DNA from: Burkholderiales bacterium
GTDB lineage: Bacteria; Pseudomonadota; Gammaproteobacteria; Burkholderiales; SG8-39
Direction of reading: 5' to 3'
Assembly (NCBI GenBank): GCA_014860445.1
Contig: JACZJT010000007.1
Location: 1 to 35,602, forward strand
Length of the DNA stretch: 35,602 nucleotides
Positions 15,611 through 24,585 of this stretch are shown in pieces. The number at the start of each line of letters is the position of its first letter. Position 1 is the first letter of the stretch. A model generated the notes under the pieces. That model saw only the letters and a program-made list of their open reading frames with translations. It did not search any database and was not told the DNA's origin. Made by a program: the position numbers and the translations under genes.

Positions 15611-16648
15611 TCAGCGTTTGGCGCCGAGTTTCTGCGTCAACTTTACCAACTGGTCCAACCTGGCCCGCGCGGCGCCGCTGGCAATGACGTCGAAAGCCTG
15701 TTCCACGCCAGCTTCCAGGCTGGCCGCCTGGTCCGCAACGTAGATCGCCGCGCCCGCGTTGAGCGCAACGATGTCACGCGCCGCTCCCGGTTTGTTCTCA
15801 AGAGCGCCCAGCACCATGGCACTGGACTGTTCCACCGTTTCCACGCACAGCGCGCGCGGGTCGTGCAGGGGCAGGCCGAAGCGCTCCGGATGCACCGTGT
15901 ATTCCTCGATATGGCCGTCCTTCAGTTCGCCGATCATGGTCTTGCCGCTGATGGAAATCTCGTCCAGCCCTTCCAGGCCGAACACCGTCATCGCATGGCG
16001 CGCCCCCAGACGCTGCAGCACCCGCACCTGGATTCCCACCAGATCTGGATGGAACACGCCCATGAGCTGGGTCGGCGCGCCCGCGGGATTGGTGAGCGGT
16101 CCGAGGATGTTGAAAATCGTCCGCACCCCGAGTTCGCGCCGCACCGGCGCGGCGTGCTTCATCGCCGAGTGATGGTTGGGCGCGAACATGAAGCCGACCC
16201 CGGCCTCATCGATGCATTGCGCAACCTGTTCCGGCTTGAGGTTGATGTCGACGCCGAGCGCCTCGAGTACGTCGGCGCTGCCCGATTGCGAAGACACCGC
16301 CCGCCCGCCGTGCTTGGCCACGCGCGCGCCGGCGGCGGCGGCCACAAAGATGGCGGCGGTCGAGATGTTGAAGGTGCGCGCGCCGTCGCCGCCGGTACCG
16401 ACCACATCCACCAGGTTCTGCGCGTCTTTGACTTCGACCCTGGTCGCGAGTTCGCGCATCACCTGGGCCGCGGCGGTGATCTCACCGATGGTTTCCTTTT
16501 TCACCCGCAGCGCAATGGTGATCGCCGCGATCATCACTGGCGACAGCTGCCCGCTCATGATCTGGCGCATCAGATCGAGCATTTCGTCGTGGAAAATCTC
16601 GCGGTGCTCGATCACGCGCTGCAGCGCTTCCTGTGGCGTCATGGACAT
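15611..16648 (-). CDS. trpD: Anthranilate phosphoribosyltransferase
   Basis: Transfers the phosphoribosyl group of PRPP to anthranilate. The 345-residue product has the PRPP-binding GTGGD at residues 84-88, KHGGR at 112-116 and [14 protein letters not shown]. The ATG at 16648 has AGGA 8 bases upstream. The 41 bases to the trpG stop carry no terminator, so it is co-transcribed with trpEG. Confidence 0.97.
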   Translation of the reverse strand: MSMTPQEALQRVIEHREIFHDEMLDLMRQIMSGQLSPVMIAAITIALRVKKETIGEITAAAQVMRELATRVEVKDAQNLVDVVGTGGDGARTFNISTAAIFVAAAAGARVAKHGGRAVSSQSGSADVLEALGVDINLKPEQVAQCIDEAGVGFMFAPNHHSAMKHAAPVRRELGVRTIFNILGPLTNPAGAPTQLMGVFHPDLVGIQVRVLQRLGARHAMTVFGLEGLDEISISGKTMIGELKDGHIEEYTVHPERFGLPLHDPRALCVETVEQSSAMVLGALENKPGAARDIVALNAGAAIYVADQAASLEAGVEQAFDVIASGAARARLDQLVKLTQKLGAKR

Positions 16649-16689
16649 CGTTCTATTCCTTTCTCAATAGGCCGTTTCGGAATTACGCG

Positions 16690-17262
<573 letters not shown>

Positions 17263-17264
17263 GA

Positions 17265-18743
17265 TCAGCCCTCCAGCCTGCTGTCCAGGCCGGCGGCGGC
17301 CATTTCCGCCGCGCGCAGCACCGCGCGCGCCTTGTTCATGGTTTCCTGCCATTCCGATGCGGGATCCGAATCGGCGACGATACCCGCACCCGCCTGCATG
17401 TGTAACACACCGTCCTTGATCAACGCGGTGCGCAACGCGATGGCGATATCCATGTCGCCATGAAAGCCCAGATAGCCCACGGCACCCGCGTAGATGCCGC
17501 GCTTCACCGGTTCGAGTTCGTCGATGATTTCCATTGCGCGCACCTTGGGCGCTCCCGACACCGTGCCCGCCGGAAAGCTCGCACGCAGCACCGCCATCGC
17601 GTCCAGCCCTTCGCGCAGTCTGCCCTCTACGTTGGAAACGATATGCATCACATGCGAGTAGCGCTCTATCACCATGTTCTCGGTCACGCGCACGCTGCCG
17701 GTCGCGGCGACGCGGCCGACGTCATTGCGGCCCAGATCCATCAGCATGACGTGCTCTGCGCGCTCCTTCGGGTCGGCCAGCAGTTCGCCCGCAAGCGCCT
17801 CGTCCTCCTCCACCGTTTTGCCGCGGGGGCGGGTGCCGGCGATCGGGCGCAGGGTCACCTTGTCGCCCTCCAGCCGTACCAGGATCTCGGGCGATGCCCC
17901 GACCACGTGAAAGTCCTCGAAGTTGAAATAGAACATATAGGGCGAGGGATTCAATGTACGCAGCGCCCGGTACAGGGCCAGTGGCTCGGCAGCAAAGGGC
18001 AGTGAAAGTCGCTGCGACAACACCACCTGCATCACATCGCCGTCGTAGATGTAGCGCTTGGCGCGCTCCACCGCCGCCTTGAAGCCCGCCTCGCCGAAAG
18101 CCGATTGAGCGGGCGCGCTCGCGTGCGGCGCCTCCACCGGGATTTGCGCCGGCGCGCGCAGTGCGGCAAGCAGTTCGCCCAGTCGCGCACGCGCCTTCTG
18201 GTACGCGCCCGGCACTTCGGGCTCGGCGTACACCACCAGGGTCAGCTTTCCGGACAGGTTGTCGACGATGGCGACCTCCTCCGACAGCATCAGCAATATG
18301 TCGGGCGTGCCCAATTCGTCCGGCGGTGCGGATGCCGCCAGGCGCGGTTCGATGTAGCGCACGGTGTCATAGCCGAAACAACCGACCAGCCCGCCGCAAA
18401 AACGCGGCAGGCCGGGTACGGCGGCGACCTTGAAGCGCTGCAGATAGCGATTGATGAACGCCAGCGGATCGCCCGTGTCGTCGCGCTCGGCAACACGGTT
18501 TCCCGAGAGCACCAGCACCGTTGGGCCCTGTACATTGATGCGCGTTGAAGAAGCGAGCCCGATGAAGGAATAGCGGCCGAAGCGCTCACCGCCCTGCACC
18601 GATTCGAGCAAATAGGAATAGGGCTTGTTGGCAAGCTTGAGATAGATGGACAAGGGGGTATCGAGATCTGCGAAAGTCTCGAGTACCACGGGGATGCGGT
18701 TGAAACCCTGCGCGGCGAGGCGCTTGAATTCTACTTCAGTCAT
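17265..18743 (-). CDS. trpE: Anthranilate synthase component I
   Basis: Converts chorismate to anthranilate with ammonia from TrpG. The 492-residue product carries the tryptophan feedback motif LLES in [21 protein letters not shown]'s first half, and the chorismate-binding core: [29 protein letters not shown] and [10 protein letters not shown]. Inhibition by tryptophan is therefore expected. The ATG at 18743 follows GGAG by 5 bases. Upstream lies the Trp-rich leader frame at 18822-18887, so expression may also respond to tRNA-Trp charging. Confidence 0.97.
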   Translation of the reverse strand: MTEVEFKRLAAQGFNRIPVVLETFADLDTPLSIYLKLANKPYSYLLESVQGGERFGRYSFIGLASSTRINVQGPTVLVLSGNRVAERDDTGDPLAFINRYLQRFKVAAVPGLPRFCGGLVGCFGYDTVRYIEPRLAASAPPDELGTPDILLMLSEEVAIVDNLSGKLTLVVYAEPEVPGAYQKARARLGELLAALRAPAQIPVEAPHASAPAQSAFGEAGFKAAVERAKRYIYDGDVMQVVLSQRLSLPFAAEPLALYRALRTLNPSPYMFYFNFEDFHVVGASPEILVRLEGDKVTLRPIAGTRPRGKTVEEDEALAGELLADPKERAEHVMLMDLGRNDVGRVAATGSVRVTENMVIERYSHVMHIVSNVEGRLREGLDAMAVLRASFPAGTVSGAPKVRAMEIIDELEPVKRGIYAGAVGYLGFHGDMDIAIALRTALIKDGVLHMQAGAGIVADSDPASEWQETMNKARAVLRAAEMAAAGLDSRLEG

Positions 18744-18821
18744 GACAACTCCAGGAAACGATCCGGAACAACACTATGCGTGGCGGGTGGGCGCCGAAAT
18801 GCATGCGCCCGGCGAACGTGG

Positions 18822-18887
18822 CTAGGACCGCCAGCAGCGCCAGCTTTCCCAGGCGAACCGCGCCGATTTTCCGGATTTTTCGAGCAT
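18822..18887 (-). CDS. Candidate trp leader peptide (21 residues, three Trp)
   Basis: On the minus strand an ATG overlaps the gph stop codon (TGATG) and opens a 21-codon frame beginning MLEKSGKSARF and ending WESWRCWRS, so Trp codons fall at positions 13, 16 and 19. It lies directly upstream of trpE with nothing else in the gap. Three evenly spaced Trp codons at the end of a tiny peptide before a trp operon are the signature of control by ribosome stalling. Downstream, GGGCGC/GCGCCC (18789-18794 with 18805-18810) is nested in TGGCGG/CCGCCA (18781-18786 with 18828-18833); the outer arm includes the last Trp codon. No T-tract follows, so it is not a classical intrinsic attenuator. Translation probably depends on coupling to gph, as there is no ribosome site. 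Confidence 0.6.
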   Translation of the reverse strand: MLEKSGKSARFAWESWRCWRS

Positions 18888-19573
18888 CACGACCATGTGA
18901 TTTTTAAAATGTTTGCCGCCTCTGACAGGGAATCAACTATAGCATCACAGGGCAGATCATGCACGTCCCCGCCCTCGGTGTAGCCATAGGAAACACACAG
19001 CACCGGGCAGCCCGCCGCGCGCGCCGCGAGCACATCATTGGCCGAATCTCCGATCATCAACGCCGCCGACGGCGCGAGCGAAAACGCGGCGCAGATATGT
19101 GCGAGTTGCATCGGATCCGGTTTTTTTCGCTCCAACGTGTCGCCGCTCACCACCAGTTCGAAATATGCGGTCATGCCCATGCGTTCGAGCAGCGGCACGG
19201 TGTAGCGCGCAACCTTGTTGGTGACGCAGGCGAGGCGCAGGCGCATGTCGCGAAAGCGCTCCAGTCCTTCGAGTACGCCCGGATAGACGGCGGTGCGCCG
19301 GCCTGACTCTTCAAAATAGAACTCCTGGAACAATGCAAGCGCCTCGCTCTGCAGCGCCGCGGCGCGCGCATCGCCCGCGTCGTCCGGCAGGCAGCGTCGA
19401 ACCAGGTTGGGAATGCCTTTGCCTATGAAATCGCGGATTTCTTCCGGGCGGCGCGCCGGCAAATCCAGCTTCGCGAGCATGCGCTCGGCCGCGGCCGCAA
19501 TATCCGGCGCGGTATCGAGCAGCGTGCCGTCCAGATCGATCATCACGGCAGCGATGCCGCGTGCAAGCGGCAT
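18887..19573 (-). CDS. gph: Phosphoglycolate phosphatase (HAD family)
   Basis: Dephosphorylates 2-phosphoglycolate. A HAD hydrolase of 228 residues with the nucleophile motif DLDGTLLDT (D13, D15), a helical cap, the lysine of motif III in RKKPDP and motif IV GDSANDVLAA. A longer frame from 19615 would overlap rpe; I prefer the ATG at 19573, which has TAGG 7 bases upstream at the rpe stop. The rpe-gph-trpE order is common in proteobacteria. Its stop codon overlaps the start of the Trp-rich leader peptide. Confidence 0.93.
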   Translation of the reverse strand: MPLARGIAAVMIDLDGTLLDTAPDIAAAAERMLAKLDLPARRPEEIRDFIGKGIPNLVRRCLPDDAGDARAAALQSEALALFQEFYFEESGRRTAVYPGVLEGLERFRDMRLRLACVTNKVARYTVPLLERMGMTAYFELVVSGDTLERKKPDPMQLAHICAAFSLAPSAALMIGDSANDVLAARAAGCPVLCVSYGYTEGGDVHDLPCDAIVDSLSEAANILKITWS

Positions 19574-19580
19574 GTGCAGC

Positions 19581-20246
19581 CTAGACGGACACGATCGCGG
19601 CACGCATTGCAGCAATCGTCGCCTTGTAGTCTCCGGCCCCGAAGATGGCGGAACCGGCGACGAAGGTGTCGGCGCCGGCGCGCGCGATTTCGGCGATGTT
19701 GTCGGTTTTCACGCCCCCGTCGACCTCTAGAAAAATCTCGCGCCCGCTTTGATCGATGCGGCGGCGGACTTCTGCCAGTTTGACCAGCGCCTGCGGAATG
19801 AACTTCTGTCCGCCGAATCCCGGGTTGACCGACATGATCAGCACCAGGTCGAGCCGGTGCAGCACATGGTCAAGATAGTCCAGCGGCGTGCCCGGGTTGA
19901 ACACCAGACCGGCCTTGCAGCCTTGCTCATGGATCAGTCCGATGGTGCGATCGATGTGCTCGCTCGCTTCCGGGTGAAAGCTGATGATATTGGCGCCGGC
20001 GCGGGCGAAGTCCGGAATGATGCGATCGACCGGCTTCACCATCAGGTGCACGTCGATGGGCGCCTTGGTCAGCGGCCGGATCGCTTCGCATACCAGCGGT
20101 CCGATGGTGAGGTTGGGCACGTAGTGGTTATCCATCACGTCGAAATGGATCCAGTCCGCGCCCGCGGCGATCACGGCATTCACCTCCTCGCCCAGACGGG
20201 CGAAGTCAGCGGAAAGCAAGCTTGGCGCGATGCGATAGTCAGGCAT
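19581..20246 (-). CDS. rpe: Ribulose-phosphate 3-epimerase
   Basis: Interconverts ribulose 5-phosphate and xylulose 5-phosphate. The 221-residue TIM barrel has the start [16 protein letters not shown], metal ligands in HFDVMD (H34, D36) and DVHLMV (H67), and [10 protein letters not shown]. The gene appears to head the rpe-gph-trpL-trpEGDC unit. No clear ribosome site precedes its ATG; CATAAT just upstream could be a -10 but no matching -35 is seen. Confidence 0.97.
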   Translation of the reverse strand: MPDYRIAPSLLSADFARLGEEVNAVIAAGADWIHFDVMDNHYVPNLTIGPLVCEAIRPLTKAPIDVHLMVKPVDRIIPDFARAGANIISFHPEASEHIDRTIGLIHEQGCKAGLVFNPGTPLDYLDHVLHRLDLVLIMSVNPGFGGQKFIPQALVKLAEVRRRIDQSGREIFLEVDGGVKTDNIAEIARAGADTFVAGSAIFGAGDYKATIAAMRAAIVSV

Positions 20247-20364
20247 AGGAGCTTCGTATTATGTCGGACGGTGCTTGCGCGCATTTTACCTGCTCGGCGG
20301 AAGCCCCGCCGAAAAACGTTCGCCACGACCGGCAGGCGGCGCTGGTGCGGTGTAAAATCGACCC

Positions 20365-20748
20365 ATGGAATCTGCAAAAAAATACGATGTGAGCGTCTCC
20401 ACCGAGACCCAATATATCGCCGACCAATCGGACGAGGCGAAAGACCATTACGTTTTCGCCTACACCGTTACCATCCGCAACAGCGGCAGCTTGCCGGCGC
20501 AGTTGATCAGCCGCCACTGGATCATCACCGACTCGCGCAACGAGGTGCAGGAGGTGCGTGGACTGGGCGTGGTCGGTGCGCAGCCCTTGCTCAAGCCGGG
20601 TGAGCACTTCGAATACACCAGCGGCACCGCACTGGCGACGCCGGTCGGCACCATGAGCGGCAGCTACCAAATGGTGGCCGAAGACGGCACACAGTTCGAC
20701 GCGCCGATACCGGAATTCACGCTGTCTGTTCCGCGGGTGCTCCACTAG
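20365..20748 (+). CDS. apaG: ApaG family protein
   Basis: A 127-residue cytoplasmic protein of the ApaG/DUF525 family, with an Fn3-like beta fold; its biochemical role is not settled (linked to Co/Mg resistance and Ap4A levels in enterobacteria). The conserved segments YTVTIRNSG, SRHWIITD and YTSGTALATPVGTMSGSYQM are all present. No ribosome site precedes the ATG, and a -10-like TAAAAT (20353-20358) ends six bases before it, so the mRNA may be leaderless. It is divergent from rpe. Confidence 0.95.
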   Translation: MESAKKYDVSVSTETQYIADQSDEAKDHYVFAYTVTIRNSGSLPAQLISRHWIITDSRNEVQEVRGLGVVGAQPLLKPGEHFEYTSGTALATPVGTMSGSYQMVAEDGTQFDAPIPEFTLSVPRVLH

Positions 20749-20792
20749 GCTCGATTAACGGGGGTGAATCTGCTCCCGAAGAACTGCAGCGC

Positions 20793-20900
20793 CTACTTCG
20801 TGTCACCATCGTCTTTCTTTTCCGCGCGGGGCAAAGTCCACCAGACGATGAACACGAACAGGCCCAGGGCAATGCCTGCTTCAAGCAAGAAAATCCACAT
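20793..20900 (-). CDS. Small single-helix membrane protein (35 residues)
   Basis: The minus strand encodes MWIFLLEAGIALGLFVFIVW followed by WTLPRAEKKDDGDTK and a stop. It is a hydrophobic helix of about 22 residues followed by a short charged tail, the layout of genuine small membrane proteins rather than of random frames. GGGAG lies 11 bases upstream, slightly far. It lies between apaG and mltA, antisense to an unused 5' extension of the mltA frame, and is too short for usual gene callers. Function unknown; I recall similar tiny proteins near apaG in betaproteobacteria but cannot confirm. Confidence 0.6.
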   Translation of the reverse strand: MWIFLLEAGIALGLFVFIVWWTLPRAEKKDDGDTK

Positions 20901-20904
20901 GCGT

Positions 20905-20913
20905 TGTTATACT
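20905..20913 (+). promoter_or_regulatory. Extended -10 promoter for mltA
   Basis: TGTTATACT combines a TGn extension with a 5-of-6 match to TATAAT, a type that can work without a -35 box. The predicted start is at or 2-3 bases before the mltA ATG at 20923, giving a nearly leaderless message; no ribosome site is present. Confidence 0.4.
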
Positions 20914-20922
20914 CCCTGCATC

Positions 20923-22218
20923 ATGACCGGGGTCGCGTATAACATCATAAACCAGTGGCGCCCGCCACTCGCTGCAACGCTGCTCGTCTTGCTTGCGGCC
21001 TGCGCGGCGCAACCGCCCACGGCTAGCGCCCCGGTTCCATCCTGCCCTGTAACGGCACCCTGCCCGCCCCAGCCCCCTTGTCCCGTTTGCCCGAAAGGCA
21101 CCGCGGAGCCGGCCAAGGCCAAAACGCTGGAAGCAGTCCGCTGGCTAAACCTGCCGGGCTGGACGAACGACGACCCGCGCGCAGCATTGCCGGCGTTTCT
21201 GCGCAGCTGTATTCGCCTCAGCGCACAGGCGGCCTGGCGGGCGAGCTGCGCACGAGCGGCACAATTACCTGAAACCGCGTCGGTGCGCGAATTCTTCGAG
21301 ACGGAGTTCCTGCCCTACCGGGTTGCGAACGCCGACGGCAGTACCGAAGGCCTGGCCACAGGCTACTACGAGCCGCTGCTGCGCGGCAGCCGCAGCAAAG
21401 AGGGGCCCTACCGCTATCCGCTCTACGCGACGCCCGAGGACCTGCTGATCGTCGATCTGGCCGAGGTCAGCCCAACGCTGAAGCACCTGCGCCTGCGCGG
21501 TCGTCTCGAAGGGCGGCGCGTGGTGCCCTATTACCCGCGCGCCGAAATCGAGCACGGTTTGCCCGCGCTTGCCGGCAAGGAGTTGCTTTGGATCGACGAT
21601 CCCGTGGACCTGTTTTTTCTGCAGATTCAGGGCTCGGGCCGCGTGCGCCTGCCCAACGGCGAACTGGTTCGCGTGGGCTACGCCGACCAGAACGGCCAAC
21701 CGTATAAATCGATCGGGCGCTATCTGGTGGAACAGGGCGAACTGAAGCTGGAGCAGGCTTCGATGCAGGGCATCAAGGACTGGGCCGCGGCCAATCCGGA
21801 AAAACTGGTGGCGTTGCTCAATCAGAACCCCAGCTATGTATTCTTCCGCGAGATGCCCGCACCGGACGGAAGCCAGAGCGCCGCGACGGGTGCCCCCACG
21901 AAGACGGGTGGCCCCATGACGACGGGTGGCCCCGTGGGCGCACTAGGCGTGGCGCTCACGCCGGAGCGTTCCATCGCGGTCGATCCGCGCTACATCCCGC
22001 TGGGTGCGCCGGTGTACGTCGCCACCACCTGGCCCGGCAGCGCGCAGCCACTCGTGCGTCTGATGCAGGCGCAGGACAGCGGCGGCGCGATTCGCGGCGC
22101 CGTGCGCGCGGATTTTTTTTGGGGCTTCGGAGACGCGGCAGGCGCACTGGCAGGTCGCATGCGCCAGAGCCTTAAGATGTGGGTATTGCTGCCGCGGGAT
22201 TATCCGCGGCAGCCATGA
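20923..22218 (+). CDS. mltA: Membrane-bound lytic murein transglycosylase A
   Basis: Cleaves the glycan strands of peptidoglycan, leaving 1,6-anhydro ends, from the inner face of the outer membrane. The 431-residue lipoprotein has a lipobox LAAC with the lipidated C27, a Pro/Cys-rich linker, then the MltA barrel (ATGYYEPLLRGSR, FFLQIQGSGRV) and the 3D-type domain with the catalytic Asp in QAQDSGGAI. I chose the ATG at 20923 because it puts the lipobox at the right distance. A Thr/Gly/Pro repeat is inserted before GALGVALTPERS (see 21883-21936). Confidence 0.94.
   Translation: MTGVAYNIINQWRPPLAATLLVLLAACAAQPPTASAPVPSCPVTAPCPPQPPCPVCPKGTAEPAKAKTLEAVRWLNLPGWTNDDPRAALPAFLRSCIRLSAQAAWRASCARAAQLPETASVREFFETEFLPYRVANADGSTEGLATGYYEPLLRGSRSKEGPYRYPLYATPEDLLIVDLAEVSPTLKHLRLRGRLEGRRVVPYYPRAEIEHGLPALAGKELLWIDDPVDLFFLQIQGSGRVRLPNGELVRVGYADQNGQPYKSIGRYLVEQGELKLEQASMQGIKDWAAANPEKLVALLNQNPSYVFFREMPAPDGSQSAATGAPTKTGGPMTTGGPVGALGVALTPERSIAVDPRYIPLGAPVYVATTWPGSAQPLVRLMQAQDSGGAIRGAVRADFFWGFGDAAGALAGRMRQSLKMWVLLPRDYPRQP
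21883..21936 (+). repeat. 18-bp tandem repeat inside mltA (three units)
   Basis: Three in-frame units encode ATGAPT, KTGGPM and TTGGPV. They sit in a loop between conserved MltA segments where, as I recall, relatives have only a few residues. Unit number could vary between strains without shifting the frame. Confidence 0.75.
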
Positions 22219-22236
22219 TCGCGTAGCGCCTATCGC

Positions 22237-22977
22237 TTATTTTGTGCTTTGGGCGAGCAGCTTTTCCAGCCGCTCCGCCGGAATAGCGCCGGGAACGCGC
22301 TCCCCGCTGGCGAACACCAGGGTCGGTGTCCCGCTGATACGGTACTTGCGTCCGAGCTCCAGATTTTTCTCTATCGGCGTATCGCAATTCGCCGCTGCCG
22401 CAGGCGCCACCGCGTTCAGCATCAACTCATCCCAGGCTTTAACCTTATCCGCGGAACACCATACCGCTTTCGCCTTGTCATGCGAATCCTGCGACAAGAT
22501 GGGGTAAAGAAAAGTGTAGATCGTGATGTTGTCGATTTTGGCCAGGTCTTTCTCGAAACGCTTGCAGTAAGGACAGTTGGGATCTGAAAAAACCGCCAGC
22601 AAGCGCTTGCCGTTGCCGCGCACGGTCTTGAATGCACCGCTCATAGGCAGGTCGTCCCACTTGATCGCGGAAAGGTCGCGCAAGCGTTTCTCGGTGAGGT
22701 TCTGCATGGTCTTGGCATCGATGACGTTGCCGCTGAATATGTAGGTCATCTTCTCGTCGGTATAGAGGATCTCGCTGCCGAGGCGCACTTCGTACATTCC
22801 CAGGTAAGGGGTCTTGCTCACCGCATCGATCTTCGCGCCGCCCAAGCGGCCTTCAAGGGTGCGCTTGATGATGGTCTCGGTGGTGAGCCTGCCCGCCGTG
22901 GCGGGCTCTGCGGCCCGCGCCTGCAAAACAAGAAATCCGAACGACACCAGGGCCAGAGCCAACACGCGTTTCAACAT
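22237..22977 (-). CDS. dsbC: Thiol:disulfide interchange protein DsbC
   Basis: A periplasmic disulfide isomerase that reshuffles wrong disulfides and is kept reduced by DsbD. The 246-residue precursor has a signal peptide (cleavage near ARA, residue 22), an N-terminal dimerisation domain, and a thioredoxin domain with the active site CPYC at 135-138 and the cis-Pro loop SGTPTLVF. A further cysteine pair (WCSADKV and NCDTP) is typical of DsbC. The ATG at 22977 has AGGA 7 bases upstream and gives a proper signal peptide; an upstream ATG at 23022 does not. It is convergent with mltA and follows the UbiH-type gene by 55 bases. Confidence 0.93.
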   Translation of the reverse strand: MLKRVLALALVSFGFLVLQARAAEPATAGRLTTETIIKRTLEGRLGGAKIDAVSKTPYLGMYEVRLGSEILYTDEKMTYIFSGNVIDAKTMQNLTEKRLRDLSAIKWDDLPMSGAFKTVRGNGKRLLAVFSDPNCPYCKRFEKDLAKIDNITIYTFLYPILSQDSHDKAKAVWCSADKVKAWDELMLNAVAPAAAANCDTPIEKNLELGRKYRISGTPTLVFASGERVPGAIPAERLEKLLAQSTK

Positions 22978-23032
22978 GATTTTCCTTTTGGTGCCGCAAA
23001 ATAATTTCTGCAGCGGGTTCAAATAAGCGGCG

Positions 23033-24193
23033 TCAGCCCAGGGCGCGGCGGATCAGCAGGTTCTTTAGGACCGGCAAGGCATTGGTTAAGTTCAATCCGG
23101 CATTGCGCAGTGTCGACGCGATGCCTCCCGGCGCAGCGAACAAGCGCTGCAGCCCGTCGGTCACCAGGGCAAGCGCGAGTATATCTTCGGCTCGCGCGCG
23201 CTCATAGCGCCGCAACAGGCGAATTTCGCCCGGATCGCGAAATAGTTCACGCTGCAGCAGGATGCCGGCCAAGTCACGCGCATCGCCGAAACCAAGATTC
23301 ACTCCCTGCCCCGCCAGCGGATGCAATACATGGCCGGCGTCGCCGATCAGCGCGATGCGCGGTGCAGCCAGACGCGCCGCGCGCATGTGTGCGAGCGGGA
23401 AACGCAGCGCGCCTGAAAGCAGCCCGAGTTCGCCCAGTGCGCCCTCCCCTGCCTCTGCCACACGTGCGCAGAAGTCGTCGGAAGGCATCGCGAGTAGCTC
23501 AGCCGCATGCGCATCGGGCGTGGACCAGACGATGGAAATGCGCTCGCCCGGCAAGGGCAGATAGGCAAGCACGCCGTCGCCACGGAACCACTGGAAGGCG
23601 GTGTTGTTGTGCGGCCGCGCGCATGAAAAATTCGCCACCACGCCCACCTGGCTGTAGGACTTCTCCTCGACTGTAATGCCGGCAGCCTGACGCGCCCAGG
23701 AATGCATGCCGTCGGCAGCGACGACCAGCTTGGCATGCAGGGTTCTCCCGCTGGCAAGAGTGATATCTGCGGCCTCCTCGCGCAGTTGCAGCGCCACGCA
23801 CTGATCCGGACAAATGAGTTCGAGGCCATGCTGGTGCTCCAGTCCCTGCCAAAGCAGCGACTGCAGATGGCGGCTCTCGAGTATCGTCGCGAGTTCGGCG
23901 GCACCGGCTTCGTAAGCGGAAAACCGAAGTTGCGCCTTGGCGGCGTCGCCGCGAATATGCATTTCGTGCACGGGGCAGATGCGGCCAATATCCAGGCGCT
24001 TCCACACGCCCAGGCTTTGCAGGAATGCAGCACTGCCCGGACTGATCGCATAGATACGGCTATCCCAGTTTTCATCCTCCTTGGCGGGCGCCTGTGCCTC
24101 GACCAGCGCCAGTTTGAGGCCTGAGCCGCGCATGGCCATGGCGAAACTCGCCCCGACCAGGCCGGCCCCGACAATTACGATATCGAAATCCAT
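23033..24193 (-). CDS. UbiH/UbiF/COQ6 family FAD-dependent hydroxylase
   Basis: A flavoprotein monooxygenase of ubiquinone biosynthesis. The 386-residue product has the FAD-binding GAGLVG at 9-14 and the second FAD motif GDAGHVLHPLAGQGVNLGFGD from residue 284. The ring position it hydroxylates (UbiH, UbiI or other) cannot be told from sequence alone; Coq7 in this window should cover the UbiF step. The ATG at 24193 has no purine-rich site. The gene is followed by dsbC, probably in one transcript. Confidence 0.9.
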   Translation of the reverse strand: MDFDIVIVGAGLVGASFAMAMRGSGLKLALVEAQAPAKEDENWDSRIYAISPGSAAFLQSLGVWKRLDIGRICPVHEMHIRGDAAKAQLRFSAYEAGAAELATILESRHLQSLLWQGLEHQHGLELICPDQCVALQLREEAADITLASGRTLHAKLVVAADGMHSWARQAAGITVEEKSYSQVGVVANFSCARPHNNTAFQWFRGDGVLAYLPLPGERISIVWSTPDAHAAELLAMPSDDFCARVAEAGEGALGELGLLSGALRFPLAHMRAARLAAPRIALIGDAGHVLHPLAGQGVNLGFGDARDLAGILLQRELFRDPGEIRLLRRYERARAEDILALALVTDGLQRLFAAPGGIASTLRNAGLNLTNALPVLKNLLIRRALG

Positions 24194-24351
24194 GGGAGGA
24201 TTTTAGTCGCAAAGGACCACAAAGAAACACATACGCTTCAAAATGGATGGATGGCCTGGACGCGGTCCTCAACGCCCCTTTATAGTCGCCAAATTTCGCT
24301 GGCGCCGGATATTTTTTTGTTCTGGATTCAGTTGGATAGCAAGTAGCGTGC

Positions 24352-24381
24352 TTGACAGGCTGGGTGGCCCGCGAGGATAAT
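24352..24381 (+). promoter_or_regulatory. tRNA-Met promoter
   Basis: A perfect -35 TTGACA (24352-24357) and GATAAT (24376-24381) spaced by 18 bases, then a GC-rich discriminator, about 14 bases before the mature tRNA. Confidence 0.85.
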
Positions 24382-24395
24382 CCGCGCCTTCGTTC

Positions 24396-24472
24396 GGCGA
24401 ATTAGCTCAGCCGGTTAGAGCGACGGAATCATAATCCGCAGGTCCCGTGTTCGAATCACGGATTCGCCACCA
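24396..24472 (+). tRNA. tRNA-Met (anticodon CAU)
   Basis: A 77-base cloverleaf including encoded CCA: acceptor arms GGCGAAT / ATTCGCC, D arm with AGCTCAGCCGGTTAGAGC, anticodon loop ATCATAA with CAT, and T arm CCGTG-TTCGAAT-CACGG. The acceptor begins with a paired G, so it is not the initiator. A CAU tRNA could also be the lysidine-modified Ile2; the body resembles betaproteobacterial elongator Met. It has its own promoter and terminator. Confidence 0.93.
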
Positions 24473-24479
24473 GAAATAC

Positions 24480-24510
24480 AAGGGGTTACGTGAAAACGTA
24501 ACCCCTTTTT
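24480..24510 (+). terminator. Terminator of the tRNA-Met gene
   Basis: A 12-bp perfect stem AAGGGGTTACGT / ACGTAACCCCTT with a GAAA tetraloop and five T, 8 bases past the CCA end. Confidence 0.93.
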
Positions 24511-24539
24511 CGTTGACTCCCCGGCGGCGAACCAGAATT

Positions 24540-24568
24540 AAAAAAGGCGACAATTGCTGTCGCCTTTT
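24540..24568 (-). terminator. Terminator of the cytochrome gene
   Basis: An 11-bp stem (24542-24552 with 24558-24568) and a 5-base loop; on the minus strand it is followed by six T, 18 bases past the cytochrome stop. Confidence 0.88.
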
Positions 24569-24585
24569 CGGTCTGGCTCTTGCTC

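Noticed and set aside
18781-18833. Classical intrinsic trp attenuator
   Set aside because: Stems are present but no T-tract follows, so intrinsic termination is unlikely; only the leader peptide is kept.
20289-20308. Hairpin TCGGCGG/CCGCCGA between rpe and apaG as a terminator
   Set aside because: No T-tract follows on either strand.
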